Source: Coffea arabica (taxonomy: Eukaryota > Streptophyta > Magnoliopsida > Gentianales > Rubiaceae). From it: DNA of 64,000 bases. Positions 1 to 10,689 of the stretch are shown here, piece by piece. Location of the stretch: positions 43,353,072 through 43,417,071 of the forward strand of contig NC_092326.1 of NCBI RefSeq assembly GCF_036785885.1, in the 5' to 3' direction. Below the pieces are notes generated by a model. It saw nothing but the letters and a program-made list of their open reading frames with translations. It had not been told where the DNA came from and did no database searches. The translations under genes were made by a program, and so were the position numbers. The stretch's first letter is position 1. Each line of letters opens with the position of its first letter.

Positions 1-735
1 ATCAACTCATTATCCGGATCCAAGATAATCAATTAATTAAATAACCATAAGCACTGCAATCAGGGAATATGCAAATACCAATAAATAAGTGAAAAAGATA
101 AAATTAAATTGATCTCACAATTTTTAAGCGAAGCAAAGCATCCGTTGTTCCTTGACTAGACAAAGGGGTTTAGCTTATTATTGACGAGAAAAACCCATAC
201 GAAACTGAAGCAATAGTCGCTGCCATTGTCTCGGTAATTGGGAGAATTCAATTCGCTTCAAATAATGAAAGGAAACGAAAACTGCGTAGAATGGTTAAAT
301 CTTCTATCTAATTCGTACTTTGCGGCTACCTCTTCTCCCAAGAGCTTAGAGTCTTAATCAAACTTTGACTTCCACTTCTTCTTTTTCTCTATTCAGCCGC
401 CCCAGACAACACAAATAACCAACTTACAAAGTTGATTTCCTTCCTCTGCTGAAACTCAAATAACTAACTAACAGAATAGTTACGGCTCCCATGTTGCACT
501 TCCAAACACAAGCAGGTGTCGCATGTCTTTCCTGAACTTTCTCGACATGTTAAGGCCTGAGTTGACGTGACCACGTCAAGCAGTATTTATAGTGTGAAAT
601 TTGCACCTATTTACCATATTTTGCTCCAACTCCTTGCAATAAGTACAAATGCCACAAATGAGTAGAATCTGACAATTAATATGCATTTAGTGAAGTAATA
701 AGGGAAATTAATTATAAAATAAATGATAAAATCCA
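1..735 (-). mobile_element. LTR of an Athila-related element, 3' portion in + coordinates (left copy)
   Basis: Identical to 29768-30502, the right half of the LTR that starts at 29011. A plant-like TATA box on the minus strand lies at 583-592 (CTATAAATAC). Similarity to the LTRs of the Athila element is visible in short blocks such as the shared ATGAGTAGA segment. The boundary near 735 is approximate. Confidence 0.75.
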
Positions 736-1480
736 TGTCGCTTTCATATCTTACTAATACCACTTAAGCAATAGCAAAATTAATTGAAAATTTAAAAAAA
801 GGTAAGGGATTAGATGGTAATTAGTAGATTAGGTAGGTGAGATGGGAGATTGTAGCCAATTTGAATGCAACTACCAGTTCACAAAGCATAGAATAAGATA
901 TTTAGGCTCATTAAATCCTTGGATTAGGGTCTATACCTCAAATGGTTAGCAACTTACCAATTTGCATTAGACTTCAGGATCTCATCAGTTTGTGTTCAAC
1001 TAACTTGTTTTTATGTACTATTTTTAAATGAAATACAGGGCAAATTGAACACACACTCATTTTTGGTGAGTTCTGATTAAATTAATAGAGTCAAGTGATG
1101 TTTATAATTTGAAGTGATTTCATCATATTATTTTCAAAATATAGTTTCTTTGAGCTACGGCTAGAAAACGTGCCCAAAAAACTTAATCGTAATGGCGGCT
1201 AATTGATGTCCTATTACCATTCATGACTTGCATACTTTTGGCAATTAGAAATGTACTACATGAATGGCCAAATCTATGTATGGTTTCAATCAATTTTGTT
1301 TTGACAAGATACTTTCGTGCACGTGTATATGGTTGTTCATGAAACTATCTAGCCAATTCCAATATTATATAGTGTTCGTGCTAAATCTCTTTGTCAATAA
1401 GTTTAATTAAAATTATAAACATATACTATTACCCCTTCTTTCTTTTTGAATGATTAGTTCGCTACCGTAAATAAAAGTGT
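733..1480. repeat. Diverged repeat R, complete copy (left)
   Basis: The first half (733-985) resembles 3586-3835. The second half (about 1040-1470) resembles 18887-19340, with shared runs such as the TTTGAGCTACGGCTAGAAAA block. Identity looks like 80-88 percent by eye. It is older than the perfect 4.5-kb duplication. No coding potential was seen. Confidence 0.7.
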
Positions 1481-2774
1481 TTTGAATGATTTATCGATAT
1501 ATGTTTCTTGATCTTTTGATTTGTCTAATATCTCCAAAATTATAGAAGTGTTAGCGTGAGCGTAAAATTGAGTATCATGGATATATACAATATTCCAATA
1601 TAACGAGGTTTACAATTTGGTACAATTTGAACTTTATTAGCCTCTTCTTCCTTGTCTTCTCTTTTTCTTTTGTATCCAATTGAAAGCATTGAGTGGTCTT
1701 TTGTTCGAATACTAATGCTGACACTACTACAAACACTAATCAACAATATTTGACAGTTGATTGCTAATCTCCCGTTGAAATACAAATACTAGTTAATACT
1801 TATCATCAATACACGATAGTTTTATATCCATTATTGTTTCATTGATATCGGGGAAATTTTATCAAAGAAGAAGAAACCGTAGTTGAATTTGTTCATAATT
1901 CTTGCTCCTGTGTTCGGTAAGGAGTCTCTTAATTTATAAGTAATATTTTAATTTGTATCTTTATATGTTTTTCAAGAAGTTAATTCCAAAGGACAATTGC
2001 TATTACTAATGTATACTAGATACCCTGGTTATTTCGACTACTGGAATTAATGATGCATACATGCAAAATTACAAACCTTATTGGACAGTGATTCCATGAA
2101 ATCTTTAGGTGAAACTAGAAATCAGGTAATTGCTAGTTGGAATTGTAGACTTTTTATACATAATATGTTTTCTTTTTATCCTTTTTTAGAAAAATATTGT
2201 AATTGGGAAATCAATGTCCGATTGCTGACGTCTTCACAATTTTCAAAGTCTGATCACCTTTGCATGTTCTCATTGTCCATATTTACATTTTTTACTTTAA
2301 TTTCCATTTATTTTTTAGTTTTTTAGTGATTAGTTGTTTTTTCTTTAATTTTTCATATTCTATTTTGGGTTTTTCTCCTTTTTTTTATTCTGGTATATTG
2401 TGTTATGTTACTTGATGATGATGATGATTCAGTAAAGTTCAAATTTTTCTATTTGAATTGGATATATATTTTTTAATTTTCTAATGACGATTATACATAT
2501 TGTCAATCTTTGGTGTTATTCATTTGGATACCTCAAATTTTAATAGATAAATTCAAAAGAATTAATTTTTTTGTTATAACAATTTTAGGTCCCATTTTAA
2601 GATAGAAAAGAATTATTTCTTTTTTTTTGTGACAATTTTATGTCCCATTTAACCATATAAGAGAGGAAATTTTTAATGAAAATAAATTTGGGATGTTAAA
2701 TTTAGACAAAAACATAATAAGAGTGAAGTCTGATGATTCTCTTAGTGAAGGATGCCTGTACAAGATAGGTATTT
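1481..2774. other. AT-rich non-coding stretch
   Basis: No gene, RNA gene or clear transposon is seen. Short open frames here have no recognisable motif. Their exact recurrence at 31248-32541 comes from the duplication and is not conservation. Confidence 0.6.
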
Positions 2775-2789
2775 TGGAGATATTAGTCT

Positions 2790-3118
2790 TTTTTTTTGTC
2801 AAACCTCATACTTTCACTTCATTTCATAACTTGATACTACAAGACTTAGATACATCAGAATTGCTTCCTCTGTATTCATTTTGTGCTCTCTCATGGAGCC
2901 ACATGGGAAAACACACTTCCCATTCAACATTTTTTGTTAGCTCTACTGCAAACTTAGCTAAGCTATGTGCACAACCATTCCCAGTTCTATGAACAAAGGA
3001 GAAAGTACATTGTTCAAACAAACATCTCATATTAGCAATGTCCTCAAGGATGATGGCTATCCTGGTTTGCTGCTTATCTTCCTTGTTAATCATGTCCACC
3101 ACCTCTTTGCAGTCCGAC
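2790..3118 (-). mobile_element. 5'-truncated LINE insertion with RNase H end
   Basis: A 15-bp direct repeat, TGGAGATATTAGTCT, flanks the insert at 2775-2789 and 3119-3133. A T-run at the left edge is the poly(A) tail of a minus-strand insert. The minus strand encodes the end of a retrotransposon RNase H domain, from the SDCKEVVDMI block to the HRTGNGCAHSLAKFA block, stopping at 2824. The insertion begins inside that domain, as expected of incomplete LINE reverse transcription. Confidence 0.8.
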
Positions 3119-3133
3119 TGGAGATATTAGTCT

Positions 3134-4440
3134 ATGTCTGCTTATCTGTGTGAGATCAATGGAGGCTGTTTTGTTAATATTATTCTTGTTTTGTGCAGCA
3201 GCAATACACACGGTTAAAAAAATTATAGGTTTATTTTCCACCTTAGAGTGTTAGTTATAATGCTCATGCAATTAGCTAGTAGATTAGTACTATCAATGAT
3301 CTATCTGCCTACAAATGGCCATATGATATGGATTTCTCTATTATCTCACTGCATTTATGCATTCATTGTTATTAAACTGAATTTTATATTAGTACTTGCT
3401 CAAAAATTATAAAGATAAAATTCAGTTAGAATACCACTAAGGAGCAAAGAAGCAAATAATAGTTAAATCCTCAACATCTGGCATATAAAATTGATAACAA
3501 GAAATTTGTAAGTTCATTCCAAGTTAATTGCATAACATAGTTTAATTATATCTAAAATGTTCTGATGAACATATGAAAAAAAATCATGTCGTCTTCAAAT
3601 CTTACTAATACAACTTAAGCAGTGGCAAAATTACTCGAAAATTAAAAAGATGTAAGAAATTAGGTGGTAATCAGCAGATCAGGTAGGCGAAATGGAAGAC
3701 TGTAGCCATTTTGGATGCAGCTATCAGTTCACACACCATAAAACAACACATTTAGGTTGGTTAACATCCTTGGATTAGGGTCTATATCTCAAATGGTTAA
3801 TAACTTACTAGTTTTTATTAGACTTTAAGATCTCATTCTGAGTTTTAACAAGAATTACACTTATTTTCTGGTTTTATTGTATGTTGGGGTACAACAATCA
3901 AGTTTTGCAGTTACATCTGACAAGACCAAGCTAACTTCAAGAAAAGTTATAAAATTATAGAGGATCTAATTTACGATGTGTCATAGGAAATGCCAACGGA
4001 TGGGTTGGACTAACCTATCTTTGCATACGGTCGGAGTAAAGGATGATTGGATGGACACTGAAGATTATAGCTTTTATTGCAACTGTAGCTTTTGCATTCG
4101 TTGTTAAAGCTAATGTTGTCCTGTTATTTGGTGCATCCTTGTTGTTTCTGCAATCTCTAATGCTGTCCTGTTTGTTGGAGGTAAAGTTGCTGAGAGTCCA
4201 CAAATGACACGCGAGTTCTAACAAACAGCTGAAGAAACTTCTGGACATTATCCTTCGCTGTGCATGTTCCCTTGTTCCAAATCATGGTATTGACCAGAAG
4301 CTTGATTTGATTAATCCTACTTGTGAGAAGGGAACACAATGGCAAAGCCTACAGCTCTAATTTACTGACACCATGAAGTAATGTCTCAAGTTAAACCAGC
4401 TTGGCCACTCAATTTTCAGTTTTCTTCCCAAAGTTCGACT
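3134..4440. other. Non-coding stretch with a partial copy of repeat R
   Basis: 3586-3835 resembles the first half of repeat R (733-985). The rest, including 3840-4440, shows no gene. Two minus-strand frames at 4015-4345 have no recognisable features and are probably chance. Confidence 0.55.
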
Positions 4441-4449
4441 AGAAAAACT

Positions 4450-4501
4450 ATAGTTATTGAACCCGGTCCGAAAGGGAGCTGACGAAAGATGTGGGTGAAT
4501 G
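4450..4501. mobile_element. Left end of a Mutator-like element, broken
   Basis: The 9-bp flank AGAAAAACT (4441-4449) and the next 52 bp are identical to the left end of the complete element at 34217-35022. At 4502 the sequence changes to copia coding sequence. The open frame read from the copia Gag-pre-integrase region across this junction ends in residues encoded by transposon DNA. Confidence 0.8.
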
Positions 4502-6028
4502 TCCCAGCCTTTTATGCCACAAATCCATATTCTTGACTGTAGCGGCTCCATGAGCACTGACCAGAGGCTCCCCTCGTGCGACATACAGCCCCTCAAGCTC
4601 TTCACCCACTCCAATCAGCATCCTCGAAGTGCGGTCCTGGATAACACATAAACGATCAGTGAATTTCAAGATATAAACTTTGTCACGGGCTAATTTTGAA
4701 ACAGATATCAAATTGCATCGTATTTCAGGAACATATAAAACACCCTTGAGAGATAATTTTCCTACAAGGACTGTTCCTTCTCCTGTTGCCATAACGTATT
4801 CACCGTTTGGCATTTTCACGGGACAAGGAGGTATTCCTTGAAGCTCTAAAAATGCAGTTTCCTCTCCTGTCATATGATGCGAAGCACCTGTGTCGAACAA
4901 CCATTGTAAATATGCCTTACCATTAAGCCTTGGCTGACCAACTGATGTATTATTCGTGTGAGTGTTCCAGAGAGACTTCAAAGTCTCCCAATCAGCTTTG
5001 CTCAAGTTCTCCAATCCAGCTTTATCAGAATCATCAAGTGGTCTCCCATGGGAAACATTAGCAGCCGCCTGTACTGCCCCTTGTGCAACATGAGCCCGTG
5101 CTACTCCACCACGGCCACGCCCCTGGTTACCACGTCCTTTGCCTCTTCCTTGAGTCGAATTTCCTGGCCACCAGTCGGGATAGCCATGAAGACGAAAACA
5201 TGTGTCCATGCTATGTCCTGGTTTTTGGCAGTGAGAGCAAACTACTCCATCGTCTTTTCGGTCCCCCCCTGAATTCCGAGGGCCTGGGCTGACCGTTTTC
5301 ATGGCAAAGCTCACCGGATCAGACCGATTGGGAGCTGCTCGCGTCATTACCTGCACTTGTTCTTGCTCCGTAACTTGAGAATAAACCCTATGAAGGTTTG
5401 GAAGAGGGTCTGAAGCGATGATGTTGGAACGAACATTACTATAAGATGATTCATCAAGCCCCATGAGGAATTGATGCACCCGCTCTTCCTCTTGACGCTG
5501 TTGAAGCCGTGTAGCGAAGTTACACTGCATCCATTACAAAAGCAAGTAGGCATAGGATCGTAATCATTCAGATCATCCCACAGTTTCTTGAGTCGACCAT
5601 AATAAGCCATGATCGAATCCCCGTTTTGTTTGCAATTTGCAACCTCCGTTTTCAATTGATGAACTCGCGCGCCATTACGAACAGAGAATCGCTGCTGGAT
5701 ATCATCCCATAATTCCTTTTGCCGTTTCCTTGTATGAAATCGTGGAACGCAAGCCTGGTTCGATGGTATTAAAAATCCATGACACAATCATGGAGTTCAC
5801 TGTCCACCAATCATCAATTTCATCTGAGTTCTGGTTCGGCTCCTTAATGGTGCCGTCAATGAAACCTTGTTTCTTCTTTGCCCTCAACAAAATCCTCATG
5901 GCCTTAGCCCATTCTTCATAGTTTGGTCCTTTGAATTGTGTCTGCGTAATTAAATTGCCTGGGTTGTCATTCGCACTCAATAAGAACGGCGAATTGGTCT
6001 TCAAACTTGAAGCTTTTTGATCTGTCAT
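4502..6028 (-). pseudogene. copia gag-protease fragment, frameshifted and truncated
   Basis: On the minus strand this is the start of a Ty1/copia polyprotein. It begins at ATG 6028 with a Gag head (NYEEWAKAMRILL block). It continues with the Gag core (ELWDDIQQRFSV...), a CCHC zinc knuckle of spacing C-X2-C-X4-H-X4-C (CSHCQKPGHSMDTC) and a protease with WLFDTGASHHMTG. The beginning of the Gag-pre-integrase domain follows (LWHKRLGH), ending at 4502. Two single-base frame shifts split it, one in an A-run near 5720 and one near 5530. Integrase, reverse transcriptase and RNase H are absent: the element is cut by the duplication junction. Not functional. Confidence 0.9.
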
Positions 6029-6078
6029 CTTCCTAGGATTTATAGTTTAGGGGTCGGTATTGTTTTCAGAGCCAAAAA

Positions 6079-6091
6079 GGCTCTGATACCA
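6079..6091 (-). other. copia primer-binding site (initiator-Met tRNA)
   Basis: The minus strand reads TGGTATCAGAGCC, the classic plant Ty1/copia primer-binding site complementary to the 3' end of initiator tRNA-Met. It lies directly next to the LTR start at 6092 and 51 bp upstream of the Gag start codon. Confidence 0.92.
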
Positions 6092-6271
6092 TGAAAGACC
6101 AGAAGAATTGGGAAAAGTTTTCATGCTTTGCTCATTGCCATCTGCTCTATATATACAAGTACAATGTGCAACCAGACTGCCGTGACTTCAGCCCCAATTT
6201 ACCTAATTATGTGCAATTACCAAAGCTATCAAATATAGATAGATACTATAAACACAAGATACCCGAAACTG
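6092..6271 (-). mobile_element. copia 5' LTR, interrupted by the Athila insertion
   Basis: It begins TGAAAGACC right after the primer-binding site and contains a TATA-like run (CTATATATAC, about 6149-6160). The Athila element inserts at 6271|6272 with duplication of AACTG. A few bases of the copia LTR should therefore resume after 18861, where TGCA at about 18860-18863 is a candidate end. That boundary and the copia target duplication are not resolved. Confidence 0.7.
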
Positions 6272-7738
6272 TGACAGGTCGTCAGCCAGTGCAATAATAA
6301 TAATAATAATATAGAACCTAGCTACCACTAAGAGCAGTCAATAATTAATCCTAGGTACTGGAGCAGGGACTCTAGGTGTGCAATGGGTTACTTGATTCAT
6401 CCTGTTCTCGAAGAGTTTGCTTAATCCGATATACCAGAATTAATTAATTGACAAAAATTACTAAATAGTAGACAGTGGCAAGTAGGGTCGTCTCCTCAGG
6501 GACTGGAGATATCTGTTTCTTTTTAAAATCCAATTGATAAGGGGGGGATTTCACCGGAATGAAACTAAAAATAAATAGACAATTTAATTAAAAATGAATA
6601 AATCACTAGCACAAATATAGCAGGAATTTAATCAGGAATAAATAAATTCTAGCCAAGGATGCAACTACTCAGGCACAGTCCATTTATCTGATCATTGATG
6701 CAGGAGAGGTTCACTTAATTCATTAATAGGCTAGTTATAGTCTGACGACCAATTTTTCCTTAAATTATTGATAACCAAGGTACGACCATTGATCACCCCT
6801 AACCAGGAAATACTCCTAGGTACGACCGTAGGAATTAATTTCCCAATTGCATTAATATTAGAAAAACCTAGCCCTAACCAATAACACGCTACGAGGGTTA
6901 TTTAAATTAGATTGCACGTTCCCCTAATGTGTAAACACACCAGTTGCCACTAATATTAATCAATCAAACAATTACGGATTTAATTGACTAAATTGGCACG
7001 AGATTAATAAATCACATTGAACATCGGGCCCTTGACATCCAATTAATAAAATAATCCCATGAAAATATAAGCAGACAACGTGCAAATATTAATAAATTAA
7101 GGAACGCGTGAAAACTAATTAGATCTCACAGATTTTCGGGACTGCGCCGTCGAGTTGACCCTTGACTAGATGGAAGACTTAGCCACGCCGCATAATTAAA
7201 TCACCACACGAATTAATAGATTGCAAAGGCATTGCGATTTCTATTAAGAAGCAAGGAATAAAAGGTGTTTTTCCCGTTGGGTAATATTGTCGAACACCTG
7301 GCGTGCGTCAGAGGCCAGTCAGGAGAAAGCAAAACTAAAACTGAACTAAAAGACTAAAACTAGAGGTGTCCCTGTTATTCTACGTCATCCCTATTTAAGC
7401 AACAAAAGAAAGATGACTAAAGCCTATCTAGGTGGTCCCCACACATGTGGACAAAGCCTTCAAAGTACTACTTGCCCAAGTCTCTTTCCGTAGCTTTCTT
7501 TGAAGAGCCCAAATGACATATAGTTTGTGGTCCCCCACCAATTCAAGGGCCCAAGAATTGAAGCCCCTAGAAGTCTCCATATTCTCCACAAAATCCCTCC
7601 TTTTTGGTAGTTTTCTGTTTCACTCCTGAAATTAAGTCCATATACCAAAAATGAGTAGATCTCAGCAATTAACACAATATTTATTAGCGATAAAAGGGAA
7701 AATTAATAATAAAATTACCAACAAATTATACCCTATCA
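6272..7738 (-). repeat. 3' LTR of the Athila element
   Basis: 1,467 bp, with ends TGACAGG and CCTATCA in + orientation. It aligns to 17390-18856 without indels. Differences noted by eye include positions near 6288, 6400, 6407 and 6675. The element's transcript would terminate in this LTR. Confidence 0.95.
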
Positions 7739-7752
7739 ATTCCCCCCACACC
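7739..7752 (-). other. Athila polypurine tract at the 3' LTR
   Basis: The minus strand reads GGTGTGGGGGGAAT immediately before the LTR start TGATAGG. This is the site of plus-strand DNA priming. The same core, GGTGTGGGGGG, recurs about 1 kb inside at 8735-8747. Confidence 0.85.
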
Positions 7753-7757
7753 TGAAT

Positions 7758-7777
7758 CATGCTTGCCCTCAAGCATG
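7758..7777. other. Perfect hairpin beside the polypurine tract
   Basis: CATGCTTG - CCCT - CAAGCATG: an 8-bp stem with a 4-base loop. It lies 5 bp from the purine tract on its internal side. See the paired hairpin at 8755-8772. Confidence 0.85.
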
Positions 7778-7778
7778 G

Positions 7779-8734
7779 GGACAATTCAACTCAACACAGG
7801 CTAGCTTTCACACTTTCATTGCCAGCTGTGCTTATACCAAAAATCAAGATTTAGCGGCTAAGTGTCAAGTCACATCTTACTCGGTTAGCTTCTAAGTTCA
7901 TAGACCTGTCCAATTCATGGCTAATTCGCTTAGGAAATCCAAATATTAACTAGCAACAGGCAGTAGTTAAGTCAACTGGCAACCAAAATCTCAACAATAC
8001 GAACCAAGGATCGGCAGGCTAACATGATCATAAACTCACATATTCTCCACATCTAATTTTCTTTTTTTTTTCCTTTCTTCTGTTTTGTTTTCTTCTCCCT
8101 TTTTTTTTTTTTTTTTAATAATAGCAAAGGCATAATGCTTAGTCCCGAGCTATTCAAGTCTTTTGACGTGAACTCTGACATTTTTAGATGAAAGAGCCCA
8201 GTTACTCAACTTTTCACAGCTCCAGGACCACTTACTCATAGATATCGCCACTTTTTTACGCGAGCGCCGACACTTGTGGTGAAGACTCCCGGTTACTAGG
8301 TGGCGACACTAGCGGAGTATAGCCATACGTTATTCACCACAAAACACCAAAATACCAAGTAATTATAGATCATAGCCTGCGTCATGTCCTAAATATGGAG
8401 ACTAAGGTAAACAGGAGACCAAACTACACAACAGTGCCAGCAAAATATTTATATTGCCTAAACAAGTTAGCCATAAATTGCACCACGTCGTTACACTCAA
8501 AGTATTCACCAAGAAAGCATGTTTTTACTTGCCACTGTAATTTAACTCATAGTACAAACCACAACTAACAAGAAAAAGTGAGCTGCCAAAAATATTCACC
8601 AAGATAGAAGCAAGGGAAAGGCACTCAAAAGGGAATAAAGGAACAACACCTAAACAGAAAACACTTACTAAAAGCATAGGAAAAATACCCCAAAAACGAA
8701 AAATGGGAAATATCTAGCACTCAAACAAACAAAG
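7779..8734. other. Untranslated 3' region of the Athila element
   Basis: Non-coding sequence between the two purine-tract and hairpin motifs. It contains T-rich runs near 8055-8120 and no open frame with motifs. Confidence 0.6.
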
Positions 8735-8772
8735 ACCCCCCCACACCTAAATGACACATTGCCCTCAATGTG
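8735..8772. other. Second purine tract plus hairpin inside the Athila element
   Basis: The purine tract (minus-strand AGGTGTGGGGGGG, about 8735-8747) is followed on the + strand by CACATTG - CCCT - CAATGTG (8755-8772), a perfect 7-bp stem. The loop and the inner TTG/CAA pairs match the hairpin at 7758-7777. The outer stem bases differ on both sides yet still pair. It sits just downstream of ORF3 in element orientation. Confidence 0.8.
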
Positions 8773-8823
8773 ATAACAGAACAGCAGCGAAAAAGGAAGG
8801 GCAACGGTACTTCCCTGGAGTCG

Positions 8824-10101
8824 TCAAGACAAGGGAGGGTTAGGCGGAAACTGCAGAGGGAACCCGGCCTGCTGCATAAACGCCGCTAGATTCTGCGCCA
8901 TATTGTGAATGTTAACGTCCATGTGTCGCTGCCTAATCTCAAGTCGCTCGACTGTGCTGCGGAGATGGTTCCATTCCTCATCCGTACGGGCGGAAGGCGG
9001 GGGAGCGGAGGAAGATGGGCCAGGATCGCCGCCCTCAGTGGAAGCTCGGGCAAAAGACGACCGAGGGGGAGGGCGGAGCGGCCCCGGGGGAGCAAGCTCC
9101 CAACCATTGTCTCCCTCCCGAACTAAGCCCATTTTCTCTAGGCACGGGATATCCAATGGCTCCATTTGACAGGCTACATGCAAGTTATGGTTAGAAATAT
9201 CAAGGACATGCAAATTAATAGCCAAGTGGGTAATGTAAGACCCCAAAATCAAGGGGCGCTTCTTTTTAGGCAAGATGGATTTGAACTGAGAAGCGAGCCA
9301 ACACCCAAGGTTAACCTTAATATTGTTTTGCATGCACCATATAAAGAAGAATTCCGGCTTAGACACAACGCCCGAACTATCTCGCCTACCCGAGAAACTG
9401 TAAGCCAAAAACCGGTGGATATAGCGAGAGGTCGGGTCCTTCAGAAAAGAACCCTTAGATAAACGAGGGTCATAGTTATCCCTGTCGACGGACATCTCAT
9501 CCCAAATAAAGCGATAGCGGGAGAAAAACGGCTGAACATAGTCACATGCACTCTCGGCATACTCCCTAGACTCAGCATAAGCAAGATCAATGAAACCAAA
9601 GGCCAGATTGAAGTCGGTTATGGAATGGTGGAATTCCTGGCCCATTAAACGGAAGCGGATGACATCAGGGGTAGAAACTGTGTAATTAGTGGGAAGGTCA
9701 AACTCAAACGTGGCATAAAACTCCCTGACTAATTCGACAAAAGCCGGGAGGTCAGTGATACGAGAATAGGGGCGCCACCCGATGGCTTCAATCAAATCGT
9801 GAAAGGGGACGCTAATATTTAGAAGGCCCAATGTGGCGGGGTCCCGATAACGACAAGGAATAATCCGTCGTTCACAAGCCGCTTCATAGCGCCGCTTGTC
9901 GGCTGCCCTGGTGAAAACCAAATGACCTCCAAAATGTGCAGGGTCAGAGATATGGACGCCTCTTTGTCGCCCAAGACGAGCCCGCCTCCCAGAGGAGGAA
10001 GGGTCGTGCGAAGGGTCAGAGGCGGGAATGGAATGCTGGGGTGGAGGGGGCTGAGGAGTCCTAGGGGTCCTAGTCTTAGAAGAAGATCGAGGCTTCACCA
10101 T
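8824..10101 (-). CDS. Athila third ORF (ATHILA ORF-1-like, env position)
   Basis: The chosen start is the ATG at 10101 in the context CACCATGGTG, giving 425 aa. The open frame continues upstream to 10431, but that extension is only hydrophobic translation with no good start. The order is: a basic, Ser/Pro-rich head (MVKPRSSSKTRTPRTP...), then a globular core with blocks such as RRYEAACERRIIPCRY, FHDLIEAIGWRPY, IRFRLMGQEFHHSITDFNLAFGF and SRYIHRFLAYSFSGR. A Pro/Ser linker and a C-terminal heptad-like segment (EEWNHLRSTVERLEIRQRHMD) follow. The core resembles the ATHILA ORF-1 protein family of plant retroelements. Its function is not established, and its position matches the env-like ORF of this lineage. 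I see no transmembrane segment after the chosen start, so an envelope role is not supported. Unlike gag-pol, it has no stop codon. Confidence 0.75.
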   Translation of the reverse strand: MVKPRSSSKTRTPRTPQPPPPQHSIPASDPSHDPSSSGRRARLGRQRGVHISDPAHFGGHLVFTRAADKRRYEAACERRIIPCRYRDPATLGLLNISVPFHDLIEAIGWRPYSRITDLPAFVELVREFYATFEFDLPTNYTVSTPDVIRFRLMGQEFHHSITDFNLAFGFIDLAYAESREYAESACDYVQPFFSRYRFIWDEMSVDRDNYDPRLSKGSFLKDPTSRYIHRFLAYSFSGRRDSSGVVSKPEFFFIWCMQNNIKVNLGCWLASQFKSILPKKKRPLILGSYITHLAINLHVLDISNHNLHVACQMEPLDIPCLEKMGLVREGDNGWELAPPGPLRPPPRSSFARASTEGGDPGPSSSAPPPSARTDEEWNHLRSTVERLEIRQRHMDVNIHNMAQNLAAFMQQAGFPLQFPPNPPLS

Positions 10102-10689
10102 GGTGACCAACAGGCAAACCAAAACAACCAAGTAGCAAATGTAAGCGTCACGGCGCCCCCAATAAACAAGTATAAGCGTCACGGGCGCCCCCAAATATAA
10201 CCAGCAATCGCAGCAATTCACCACAAAGTAATTGAGAAAGTTGAAGAAATCAAACAACAATGCAACAGTACCACTGGTGCTCAGACAGGAAAGTTTAAAT
10301 TCAACGGAAGCTCTTAACCACAACAAAAATCTCAACCAGGACCACTGGTGAGTCACAGGGGAAACTAAAACAAATAGCCAACTCACTAAATGTAAACAAA
10401 CCACTCCAACCAGTACCACTGGTTTACACACGGAGGTCAGACGGCCAACAATTCAACAAAAGCAGAAATACCCCCACATATGGTAGCAATTAGACCCAAA
10501 CCTGTCCAAAATGGACCCCAAAAATTTCTTAATTCACCCCCCGAATATCGCAGCAAAAATCCCAAAATTACTGCCTGCCCAAGTCCAACAAAAAAGGCCC
10601 AGGAAACATGAAATGCAAATTTTAGCAATTTAAGTGCCCGAGAGCTACTAATTAAGGTAGAACTTGGAATACCTCCACCTGCCAAATTT

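Larger units (their letters stand above)
1..4501. repeat. Left copy of a >=4.5-kb perfect direct repeat
   Basis: Every stretch compared matches 29768-34268 at a constant offset of 29,767, including homopolymer runs and all incidental reading frames. No substitution or indel was found by eye. The copy is cut by the window edge on the left. Its right limit is 4501: the next bases are copia sequence here but Mutator-like element sequence in the other copy. Contents: part of an LTR (1-735), diverged repeats, a 5'-truncated LINE (2790-3118) and the first 52 bp of a Mutator-like element. There is no protein-coding host gene inside. Confidence 0.97.

Noticed and set aside
1540-1785. Open frames recurring exactly at 31307-31552 and elsewhere in the two repeat copies
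   Set aside because: Recurrence is explained by the perfect DNA duplication, not by protein conservation.
4454-4498. Continuation of the copia frame past residue LGH
   Set aside because: These bases also occur at 34221-34265 inside the Mutator-like element, so the residues are read from transposon DNA.
9166-9462. Plus-strand frames opposite Athila ORF3
   Set aside because: Antisense shadows of the ORF3 coding region.
10102-10431. Hydrophobic N-terminal extension of Athila ORF3, suggestive of an envelope signal
   Set aside because: The only strong start context is the ATG at 10101. The upstream part looks like translated spacer, so I do not claim membrane segments.
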